6,824 nucleotides of DNA from an uncultured Rhodoplanes sp. (lineage in GTDB: Bacteria; Pseudomonadota; Alphaproteobacteria; Rhizobiales; Xanthobacteraceae). The first letter of the stretch is position 1. Every line of letters begins with the position of its first letter. The position numbers and the translations under genes are program-made. The notes below the pieces were generated by a model. It was not told where the DNA came from. It searched no databases and worked only from the letters and a program-made list of their open reading frames with translations. Location of the stretch: NCBI GenBank assembly GCA_936924235.1, contig CAKZHN010000509.1, forward strand, positions 1 to 6,824, written 5' to 3'. This document shows positions 1 through 6,700 of this stretch, piece after piece.

Positions 1-131
1 AACTAAGCGTCCCTAGAAGACGCCCTCACGTGAGCAAGGCATGACCGGAATACAGGGTCTGAAAGAGAAGAAAAGATTGTTGTGTTTTGGGTGTGAATTC
101 ACTGGGGACAGAGGTCTGGTGCGACCTCCGA
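1..131. other. Non-coding left flank with short palindromes
   Basis: No gene, tRNA or repeat family is supported here. Two perfect 10-bp palindromes are visible, CTCACGTGAG (25-34) and GTGAATTCAC (93-102), together with an A/G-rich stretch at 61-77. The flank is visibly less GC-rich than the genes. It may be the intergenic region beyond the cytochrome gene, and nothing in it indicates what lies to the left. Confidence 0.4.
111..128 (-). terminator. Hairpin just past the cytochrome stop, weak terminator candidate
   Basis: GAGGTC-TGGTGC-GACCTC is a perfect 6-bp stem with a 6-nt loop, starting 3 nt beyond the cytochrome stop codon on the minus strand. The sequence that follows on that strand (TGTCCCC) has no T-run, so it does not meet the usual intrinsic terminator rule. 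It could be a 3'-end stabilising hairpin or chance. Confidence 0.3.
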
Positions 132-1865
132 TCACAGCTTCTTCAAATACTCGATGAGCGCCCATCGCTCGTCCTCGCTCAACTCGGTGCCGTAGGCGTG
201 CCCGGCGTTGCCGTTGCCGTTGGCGTTCTGGGGATCGGCGGTGAAATCGCCCTTCTCGAACGGCGTTTCATCGATCGCGAAACCCACGTTTTTCTGGTCG
301 AACATGAGGCTGCCGACCTTGAACGTCGTCTTGCGGTCCTTGGGCGGCGTGAGCAATTCCCAGAGGTTGGGCACCGAGCCGTTGTGAAGATAAGGAGCCG
401 TTGCCCAGATCCCGTACAGCACGCGCGCTTCGTAGGCGCCCTCGCCTGCCGCCGAGGGCTTCCGGAACAGCCCGCCGAGATTTTCCCTCACAAAGCCGCC
501 GATCTTCAGGAGATCGGGATCGCCGAGTTGAAGCTTTTGAAAGTCGAGCGCGATGGCCCGCTGCACGGCGGGCTCGCCTTTCAACACGCCGTCCAGAAGG
601 ATGCCGACGACGGAATTTGCCAGGATATCCCCTGTCTTGCCGTGGCTCCCCAAGCGGGCGCCCGGCGGCCGCGGCAACAGCGCACCGCTGAGCAACCCGG
701 TATCGGATGTCCGGGTTGCGGCGTTCTTCGCCATCTTCGGGTCCGTTCCGACCACCTGGATCGGCGTCGCCCAGGCATTCGGAACGACGCCCGATTCCGT
801 CTGCGCGTGACAGGAACTGCAGTGCTTCTCGAACAGCTTCTCGCCGGCCGCCGCGAGGTCAGAATTCAGCTCGAACGGCCACGGCGGCGGCTTGAGGGCG
901 GCGATTTTCTCTTCGAGCTTCTGAAGACCGTCGAGATCGGCCGAGTGGTCGCCGTACAAGATCAACGGAATGCCGACCGGAGGCCCGATCCGCTTCGGCG
1001 CGAATTCCGCGAACACACCCAACACCTCTCCGGTGTTGCGGGCCAGTGCGTGGATGAAGAGGCCATTTTCCGCCGCGCCGTTCCATTGCGTGTGATCCTG
1101 CTTCCCGGCGTTCCACAGAAACGGGTAACTGACGGGTGCATCGGCAACGGCGAAGTTCTGCGGCTGATCGATATCGTGCGCCGCGACGCGGTTGAAGATC
1201 ATGTTGAATGCATCGAGGCGGCCCGGCCCCCACGGTGACGGCGGCAGACTCCTGTCCATGAAGTCGCCGAACTGCGTCGTCCAGGCGTCGAACTCCACTT
1301 TCAGATCCGAGGCCTTGGCCGGCGAATATCCTTTTCCCAGCACGGTTTTCGCGAACGCTTCGAACCGCTGCGGGTTTGCCGAGGTTTCGCGCGCCGCATC
1401 CCTCAGATCCGCGAGAAAAAGCTGAAAGTCGGCGTGAGCCGGCGCGCCATCCAGCCGCAAAGCGTAGGTGACGCCATCCTTTTTATATTCGAGCTGTCCC
1501 GTGTGACATGCGGCGCATGTCATGCCCAGCAGGTTCGGTTGCACGCGGTTGTCGACGACGAATCCGATCGGCAGATCGTTGGTCGCGTACTCGTTCCGGA
1601 GATATCCGTATCGCTTCAATCCGTCGGCGCCGAACGGCTCGTCCGACTTCGGACGCGGCAGCGCCTTGAACCACTCGTAGGGAATGAGGCGAGACCCTTG
1701 GCTCATCCGGTAGAACGCCCGGCGGTCGGCCGGCGTCCAGCCTTGATCGGCGTATGTCAGTTTCGGAGCGGATGCCGGGCCCGGCGGAGATTGAGACGAT
1801 CCACGATCGCTCCAACTTCCAGCCGCCACCAGCGCGAATACGAGCGCCCAGACCGGCCTTCGCAT
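132..1865 (-). CDS. Exported di-heme c-type cytochrome, RoxA-like / cytochrome c peroxidase-like
   Basis: Seen: a 577-residue protein with a basic then hydrophobic N-terminus (about residues 1-17) that looks like a Sec signal peptide without a lipobox cysteine, followed by a Ser/Pro-rich linker. Two heme c motifs are present: CAACH at residues 117-121 (positions 1503-1517) and CSSCH at 349-353 (positions 807-821). Family hallmarks include SQGSRLIPY (55-63), LDGAPAHADF (138-147), GIWATAPYLHNGSVPNLWEL (485-504) and GHAYGTELSEDERWALIEYL near the C-terminus. Known: this pattern belongs to the superfamily containing rubber oxygenase RoxA and MauG/CcpA-type di-heme proteins, which perform peroxide- or dioxygen-dependent chemistry in the periplasm. 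Inferred: H494 or H557 may be a distal ligand of the C-terminal heme. The substrate cannot be told from sequence; rubber cleavage is not implied. The ATG at 1865 is preceded by GAGGGG with 8-nt spacing. The length is close to full for the family and no frameshift is apparent. No cytochrome maturation or partner gene is in view. Confidence 0.9.
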   Translation of the reverse strand: MRRPVWALVFALVAAGSWSDRGSSQSPPGPASAPKLTYADQGWTPADRRAFYRMSQGSRLIPYEWFKALPRPKSDEPFGADGLKRYGYLRNEYATNDLPIGFVVDNRVQPNLLGMTCAACHTGQLEYKKDGVTYALRLDGAPAHADFQLFLADLRDAARETSANPQRFEAFAKTVLGKGYSPAKASDLKVEFDAWTTQFGDFMDRSLPPSPWGPGRLDAFNMIFNRVAAHDIDQPQNFAVADAPVSYPFLWNAGKQDHTQWNGAAENGLFIHALARNTGEVLGVFAEFAPKRIGPPVGIPLILYGDHSADLDGLQKLEEKIAALKPPPWPFELNSDLAAAGEKLFEKHCSSCHAQTESGVVPNAWATPIQVVGTDPKMAKNAATRTSDTGLLSGALLPRPPGARLGSHGKTGDILANSVVGILLDGVLKGEPAVQRAIALDFQKLQLGDPDLLKIGGFVRENLGGLFRKPSAAGEGAYEARVLYGIWATAPYLHNGSVPNLWELLTPPKDRKTTFKVGSLMFDQKNVGFAIDETPFEKGDFTADPQNANGNGNAGHAYGTELSEDERWALIEYLKKL

Positions 1866-1873
1866 GGGTCAAT

Positions 1874-1879
1874 CCCCTC
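1874..1879 (-). promoter_or_regulatory. Ribosome binding site of the cytochrome gene
   Basis: On the minus strand GAGGGG lies 8 nt upstream of the ATG at 1865. It is the best Shine-Dalgarno match in the vicinity and supports that start, which also places the signal peptide exactly at the N-terminus. Confidence 0.65.
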
Positions 1880-1889
1880 GTCGTTCTAC

Positions 1890-1903
1890 CCTGGATCGCC
1901 AGG
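1890..1903 (-). other. Small stem-loop in the cytochrome 5' leader
   Basis: CCTGG-ATCG-CCAGG forms a perfect 5-bp stem with a 4-nt loop, about 25 nt upstream of the cytochrome start codon and just upstream of its ribosome binding site. If it lies in the transcript it could affect leader structure. A stem this short can arise by chance in GC-rich DNA, and no function is claimed. Confidence 0.3.
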
Positions 1904-1942
1904 TTCGAAGCTCAAAGCTGGATCAATCTCGCACGCATGTCA

Positions 1943-1979
1943 GTCACGTGCGTCACACTGTCGGCGGACCCCGTCACAC
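1943..1979. promoter_or_regulatory. Phased GTCAC direct repeats upstream of the cytochrome gene
   Basis: GTCAC occurs at 1943-1947, 1953-1957 and 1974-1978 on the plus strand. The last two copies are part of an identical 8-mer CGTCACAC (1951-1958 and 1972-1979). The offsets of 10 and 21 bp correspond to one and two DNA turns, so all three copies face the same side of the helix. They lie 78-114 bp upstream of the cytochrome ATG, where an activator would be expected to bind. An operator role is inferred from spacing only; I cannot name the regulator. Confidence 0.3.
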
Positions 1980-1991
1980 AAACAGGGCAAA

Positions 1992-2058
1992 ACATCCTGG
2001 TACACAGGACATCTTGGGGGACAAAACACCTTGGAGAAAAGACACCTTGGAGGAAAAG
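1992..2058. repeat. Four-unit tandem repeat of about 17 bp
   Basis: Four head-to-tail units read ACATCCTGGTACACAGG (1992-2008), ACATCTTGGGGGACAAA (2009-2025), ACACCTTGGAGAAAAG (2026-2041) and ACACCTTGGAGGAAAAG (2042-2058). Each starts with ACAYCYTGG. The last two units differ by one missing G, and similarity falls toward the cytochrome side. The array lies in the noncoding gap between the cheY stop and the cytochrome start, 127-193 bp upstream of the cytochrome ATG. The period is not a multiple of three throughout and no plausible gene covers it. It may be an operator array, a decayed simple-sequence expansion or part of a leader RNA; the sequence does not decide between these. Confidence 0.7.
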
Positions 2059-2131
2059 CCGGCTTGCGGAACTCAATGCCGCCGGCGGTAGCCGAATGAC
2101 GACAATGATGAGCCTGGCAGGCGCGGAGAAA

Positions 2132-2515
2132 TCAGGCCGCGAAGACCGCTTCGATCTTGTGCTTCAGCGTTTCGGCGTTGAACGGCTTGATGATGTAGTT
2201 GTTGGCGCCGGCCTGCTTGGCCGCGATCACGTTCTCGGTCTTGGATTCGGCCGTGATCATGATGAACGGCGTCGCCGAGATCTGCGGGTTCGAGCGCACC
2301 TGCTTGAGCAGCTCGTAGCCGGTCATCGGCTCCATGTTCCAGTCGGAGATCACGAGGCCGTATTTGCGGTCGTTCATCTTGGTGAGCGCAGCGGAGCCGT
2401 CGGCGGCGTCGTCGACGTCCTGGAAGCCGAGCTGTCGCAGCAGATTGCGGATGATGCGGACCATGGTGTTGTAGTCGTCAACAACCAGGATCGGCATGGA
2501 AGTGTCGAAGGCCAT
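2132..2515 (-). CDS. Single-domain CheY-like response regulator
   Basis: Seen: 127 residues forming one receiver domain with no output domain. The acidic pocket is D13-D14, the phospho-acceptor is D58 in ISDWNMEP, the switch residues are T88 (ITAES) and Y107, and the conserved lysine is K110 followed by P111 (IIKPF). All receiver residues needed for phosphorylation are intact. Known: such stand-alone receivers accept phosphate from histidine kinases such as CheA and act by protein-protein contact, at the flagellar switch or as phosphate sinks. The DDYNTMVRIIRNLLRQLGF start resembles chemotaxis-type CheY proteins of alphaproteobacteria. Inferred: a cytoplasmic chemotaxis or motility regulator. 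No cheA, cheB, cheR or kinase gene is in the window, so it is an orphan here and the specific CheY paralogue cannot be named. The ATG at 2515 has GAGGGA 4 nt upstream. It is divergent from ribF and co-directional with the cytochrome gene across a 266-bp gap, which suggests separate transcription. Confidence 0.93.
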   Translation of the reverse strand: MAFDTSMPILVVDDYNTMVRIIRNLLRQLGFQDVDDAADGSAALTKMNDRKYGLVISDWNMEPMTGYELLKQVRSNPQISATPFIMITAESKTENVIAAKQAGANNYIIKPFNAETLKHKIEAVFAA

Positions 2516-2519
2516 AATG

Positions 2520-2525
2520 TCCCTC
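2520..2525 (-). promoter_or_regulatory. Ribosome binding site of the CheY-like gene
   Basis: On the minus strand GAGGGA lies 4 nt upstream of the ATG at 2515. The spacing is slightly short but usable, and the site supports this start, from which the receiver domain begins almost immediately. Confidence 0.55.
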
Positions 2526-2642
2526 AGTCCGCAACGTCCGGCCGCGCGAATGCGCCGTGGCCTGGTCGAACGATGTCGGGACCCGGCGGTGGGCCTCCCA
2601 TCCTCGCCTCACGATGTCGATACATTGCACGGCTGAAAATTG

Positions 2643-2700
2643 GGTTAACCTGATCTAACAGTGGTCAATGCCCGGGTTTTTCGCGAACCGACCGGTTAAC
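2643..2700. promoter_or_regulatory. TTAAC element cluster, possible CtrA-like sites
   Basis: GGTTAAC occurs at 2643-2649 and again at 2694-2700. The first copy is part of an 8-bp palindrome, GGTTAACC, and is followed by CTAAC at 2655-2659, 10 bp downstream of TTAAC at 2645-2649. Known: the alphaproteobacterial cell-cycle and motility regulator CtrA binds TTAA-N7-TTAA, also written TTAAC half-sites 11 bp apart. Here the spacing is one base short and one half-site is CTAAC, so the match is imperfect. The position between a CheY-like gene and ribF is suggestive only. Confidence 0.25.
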
Positions 2701-2747
2701 GTATCGTTGGCAAGACAAGCACCAAAACAGGCTCTGATTCTGCATCG

Positions 2748-3731
2748 ATGAACGAAGCAAGCTCTCCTTCCCGGCATAATTTCAGCGTGATCCGCGATAA
2801 TGACGCGGGTCTGGAACGGCTGCCGCATCCGGTGGTCGCAATCGGCAACTTCGACGGTGTGCACCGCGGTCACCGGGCCGTGATCGGAACCGCCATGGAG
2901 CGCGCCCAGGCGGCCGGCCGGCCTTCGGCGGTGATGACCTTCGAGCCGCATCCCCGGACGTTCTTTCACCCCGACGCGCCATCGTTCCAGCTCACCTCCG
3001 AGGCCGCCAAGCTCCGCCTGCTGGCCTCGACCGGGCTCGACGGCGCCGTGATCCTGACCTTCGATGCGGCCCTGGCCCAGCTCAGCGCCGAGGACTTCGT
3101 CGAGCGCATCCTGGTGGACCGGCTGGCGATCACCGGCGCGGTCATCGGCTTCAACTTCCACTTCGGCAAGGACCGGCGCGGCTCGCCCGATTTCCTGGTG
3201 GCGCAAGGCGCCCATCACGGCTTCACGGTCGACGTGGTCGAGCCGTTCCAGCTCGACGGCCGGCGGGTGTCGTCGGGCGCGGTGCGCTCGGCGCTGGAGG
3301 CCGGCCACATCGCCGACGCCAATGAGCTCCTGGGCCATCCCTGGTTCGTGACCGCGCAGGTGGTGCACGGCGACAAGCGCGGCCGCACGCTTGGCTACCC
3401 CACGGCGAACCTCCGGCTCGGCACCGATTGCGGGCTCAAGCACGGCATCTACGCGGTGCGGGTCGGGCTGGGCGGCACGCTCTATGACGGCGTGGCGAGC
3501 TTCGGCCGGCGCCCGACCTTCGACAACGGCGCGGTGCTGCTGGAGGTGTTCCTGTTCGACTTCTCCGGCGACCTCTACGGCGCGGTGCTGGACGTGGCCT
3601 TCATCGGCTGGATCCGGCCGGAGATGAAGTTCGACGACGCCGACGCGCTGATCCGCCGGATGGACCAGGATTCCAGCCAGGCGCGGCACCTCCTGGCCCG
3701 GGCGCGGGACGCGTTCCCGCCGCTGGGGTAG
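2748..3731 (+). CDS. ribF: Bifunctional riboflavin kinase / FAD synthetase
   Basis: Role: phosphorylates riboflavin to FMN with ATP, then adenylylates FMN to FAD, in the cytoplasm. Seen in 327 residues: an N-terminal FMN adenylyltransferase domain with the nucleotide-binding motif GNFDGVHRGH (33-42), the GFNFHFGKDRRG segment (134-145) and VSSGAVR (174-180), which matches the SS-x-x-R signature. The C-terminal riboflavin kinase domain has HGDKRGRTLGYPTAN (207-221), GRRPTF (253-258) and LEVFLFDF (265-272), in which E266 is the expected catalytic base. Length and domain order match the bacterial RibF family (about 300-330 residues). The ATG at 2748 gives a normal N-terminus but has no clear Shine-Dalgarno sequence. 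The next in-frame ATG (residue 50) would destroy the adenylyltransferase motif, so the true start is at or near 2748. It is divergent from cheY and lies 41 bp upstream of ileS in the same direction. Confidence 0.96.
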   Translation: MNEASSPSRHNFSVIRDNDAGLERLPHPVVAIGNFDGVHRGHRAVIGTAMERAQAAGRPSAVMTFEPHPRTFFHPDAPSFQLTSEAAKLRLLASTGLDGAVILTFDAALAQLSAEDFVERILVDRLAITGAVIGFNFHFGKDRRGSPDFLVAQGAHHGFTVDVVEPFQLDGRRVSSGAVRSALEAGHIADANELLGHPWFVTAQVVHGDKRGRTLGYPTANLRLGTDCGLKHGIYAVRVGLGGTLYDGVASFGRRPTFDNGAVLLEVFLFDFSGDLYGAVLDVAFIGWIRPEMKFDDADALIRRMDQDSSQARHLLARARDAFPPLG

Positions 3732-3772
3732 ACCTTTTTCCGGCCCTGGGGCCCTGCTACACACACCGCGCC

Positions 3773-6700
3773 ATGAACGATCAGTCCAAGTCGAACGAGC
3801 GCGACAAATACAGCCAGACGCTGTTCCTGCCGCAGACCGATTTTCCGATGCGCGCGGGGCTGCCCCAGCGCGAGCCGGAAATCCTGGCGCGCTGGAAAAA
3901 GCAGAACCTCTCCGAGCGCCTGCGCCAGACCGCCAAGGGCCGCACCAAGTTCGTGCTGCACGACGGCCCGCCCTATGCCAACGGCAACATCCATATCGGC
4001 CACGCGCTCAACAAGATCCTCAAGGACGTGGTGACCCGCAGCCAGCAGATGCTGGGCTACGACTCCAACTACGTGCCGGGCTGGGACTGCCACGGCCTGC
4101 CGATCGAGTGGAAGATCGAGGAAGAGAACTACCGCTCCAAGAACAAGCCGAAGCCGAACTTCCGCGACCCTGACGCCATGGTGGCGTTCCGCAAGGAATG
4201 CCGCGCCTACGCCGAGCGTTGGCTCGACGTGCAGCGCGAGGAGTTCAAGCGGCTCGGCGTCGAGGGCGACTGGGATCATCCCTACACCACGATGAGCTTT
4301 CCGGCCGAGGCGCAGATCGCCCGGGAGATCATGAAGTTCGCGGCGAACGGCACGCTCTATCGCGGCTCGAAACCCGTGATGTGGAGCGTGGTCGAGAAGA
4401 CCGCGCTGGCCGAAGCCGAGGTCGAGTACGAGGACTACACCTCGGATACGGTGTGGGTGAAGTTTCCGGTGGCGCGCGTCGCGGTCGACTCCGGCGACGG
4501 CGATGCCACCGAGCTTGCGGTCAATCTGGTGAACTGGGGAACCTCGGTGGTGATCTGGACCACCACGCCGTGGACGCTGCCCGGCAACCGCGCCATCAGC
4601 TTCTCGCCCCGGATCGAATACAGCGTCTATCGCGTCACCGACGCACCGGCCGACAACTGGGCCAAGACCGGCGAGACCTTCATCCTCGCCGACAAGCTTG
4701 CCGCCGATGTGTTCAAGCAGGCGCGCGTCGCGGCTTACGAGAGGGTGGCGAGCGTGCCGGCCGCCGTGCTCAACGCGATGGTCGCGTCGCATCCGCTGCA
4801 AAAGTCGGGCTACGACTTCGACGTGCCGTTGCTCGCCGGCGACCATGTCACCGACGACGCCGGCACGGGCTTCGTGCACACCGCGCCGGGCCACGGCCGC
4901 GAGGACTTCGAGATCTGGACCGCCAATGCGCGGGCGCTGGAAGCGCGCGGCATCAATCCGGCGATTCCCTATACGGTCGACGAGAACGGCGCGCTGACCG
5001 GCCATGCGCCGGGCTTCGAGGGCAAGCGCGTCATCAACGACAAGGGCGAGAAGGGCGACGCCAACGAGGCGGTGATCAAGGCGCTGGCCGCGGCCGGCAA
5101 CATCATCGCGCGCGGCCGGCTGAAGCATCAGTATCCGCACTCGTGGCGCTCGAAGAAGCCGGTGATCTTCCGCAACACGCCGCAGTGGTTCATCGCCATG
5201 GACAAGCCCGTGCAGGGCCTCGATGGCACGTTGCGCAACATCGCGCTGCGCGAGATCAAGGCGACGCGCTGGGTGCCGGCCGCGGGCGAAAACCGCATCA
5301 ACGGCATGATCGAGAGCCGCCCGGACTGGGTGATCTCGCGGCAGCGCGCCTGGGGCGTGCCGATCGCGGTGTTCGTGCGCGAGAAGGGCGACGGCTCGGC
5401 CGAGATCCTGCAGAACGCCGAAGTGAACAAGCGCATCGCCGAGGCCTTCGAGCAGGAGGGCGCCGACGCCTGGTACAAGACCGGCGCGCGCGAGCGCTTC
5501 TTAGGCTCGCTCGCCAACGAAGACTGGAAGAAAGTCGACGACATTCTCGACGTCTGGTTCGATTCCGGCTCGACGCACGCTTTCGTTCTCGAAGACCCGA
5601 AGCACTTCCCGTCGCTCGCCGACATCAAGCGCAAGCATGACGGCGGGCCTGACTCGGTGATGTATCTCGAAGGAAGCGACCAGCATCGCGGCTGGTTTCA
5701 CTCGTCGCTCTTGGAAAGCTGCGGCACCCGCGGCCGCGCGCCGTTCGACGTGGTGCTGACGCACGGCTTCGTGCTCGACGAGCAGGGCCGCAAGATGTCG
5801 AAGTCGCTCGGCAACGTCACGGCGCCGCAGGACGTGATCAAGGATTCCGGCGCCGACATCCTGCGGATGTGGGTCTGCGCTTCGGACTACGCGGACGATC
5901 TCCGCATCGGCAAGGAAATCCTCAAGACCACCATCGAGACCTACCGCAAGCTTCGCAACACCATCCGCTGGATGCTCGGCACCTTGGCGCATTTCCGCGA
6001 CGAGGACCGCGTTCCCGTCGAGAAGATGCCGGAGCTGGAGCAGCTGATGCTGCATCGGCTTTCCGAGCTCGATGAGCTCGTTCGCAAGGCCTATGCGGAC
6101 TTCGACTACAAGCGCATCTTCGCGGCGCTCAGCCACTTCATGACCACGGACCTGTCGGCGTTCTATTTCGACGTCCGCAAGGATTCGCTCTACTGCGATC
6201 CGATCTCGTCGCTGACGCGGAAGTCGGCGCTGACCGTGGTCGATTACTTGTTCCGCTGCACCGTGACCTGGCTCGCGCCGATGCTGTGCTTCACCAGCGA
6301 AGAAGCCTGGTGCGAGCGCTACGGCGACGACGCCTCGGTGCATCTCGAGCTGTTCCCGAACGTGCTGCCGGGCTGGCGCAACGACAAGCTCGCCGAGAAG
6401 TGGCGCAAGGTGCGGCAGGTGCGCCGCGCCGTCACCGGCGCGCTCGAGATTGCTCGCGCCGGCAAGCGCATCGGCTCATCGCTGGAGGCCGATCCGATCG
6501 TGCATGTGTCGAACCCGGAGCTCTACGAAGCGGTGGTCGACATTGATCTCGCCGAGGTCTGCATCACGTCGGCGGCGACGCTGGCCAACGACGAGGGCCC
6601 GGCCGACGCATTCCGGCTGCCCGAGGTGCCGGGCGTGGCCGTGGTGGTGAACCTCGCCGAAGGCACCAAGTGCGCCCGGTCGTGGAAGATCTCGCACACG

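Larger units (their letters stand above)
2516..2747. promoter_or_regulatory. Divergent intergenic region between cheY-like gene and ribF
   Basis: These 232 bp separate two divergently transcribed genes and must hold at least one promoter for each unless transcripts begin further off. The half near ribF (2610-2747) is visibly more AT-rich than the cheY-proximal half. I looked for -35/-10 pairs on both strands. The best were weak: TTGGCA at 2707-2712 for ribF with no good -10 at 16-18 bp, and a minus-strand TTGACC at 2668-2663 without a matching -10. No promoter is therefore asserted. The region also holds the TTAAC cluster listed separately. No small gene is supported here. Confidence 0.5.

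Noticed and set aside
89..112. Possible end of a mobile element at the GTGAATTCAC-GGGGACA stretch
   Set aside because: No matching inverted copy, target duplication or transposase fragment is visible in the window, so a mobile element cannot be supported.
87..1238. 383-codon open frame on the plus strand opposite the cytochrome gene
   Set aside because: The minus-strand frame encodes heme motifs, a signal peptide and a family-typical C-terminus. The plus-strand translation is low-complexity Arg/Val/Leu-rich with no family resemblance.
1931..1951. GCACG...CGTGC inverted repeat in the cytochrome upstream region
   Set aside because: The 5-bp arms are separated by 11 nt, which is within chance expectation in this composition.
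1992..2058. The tandem units considered as a CRISPR array
   Set aside because: The units are contiguous with no spacers, are only about 17 bp long and are diverged. No cas gene is in the window.
2079..2088. CCGCCGGCGG palindrome downstream of the cheY stop considered as a terminator
   Set aside because: A 10-bp palindrome without a loop cannot fold into a stable hairpin as single-stranded RNA, and there is no T-run on the minus strand after it.
1754..2653. 299-codon plus-strand open frame spanning the repeat array and the cheY complement
   Set aside because: Most of it is the antisense of the CheY-like gene and of the cytochrome 5' end. The part over the repeats has no domain signal or ribosome binding site.
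2655..3764. 369-codon minus-strand open frame opposite ribF
   Set aside because: It is the shadow of the ribF reading frame, and the ribF motifs on the plus strand are decisive.
3575..5140. 521-codon open frame on the minus strand opposite ribF/ileS
   Set aside because: It lies antisense to two well-supported conserved genes, is rich in Arg, Ala, Gly, His and Val as expected from the complement of G/C-biased codons, and shows no recognisable domain. Long antisense frames are normal in such GC-rich DNA.
4198..5640. 480-codon plus-strand frame inside ileS
   Set aside because: It is an alternative frame of ileS with an Arg/Ala/Gly-dominated composition and no motif. The ileS frame carries the editing-domain motifs here and the HIGH and KMSKS motifs on either side.
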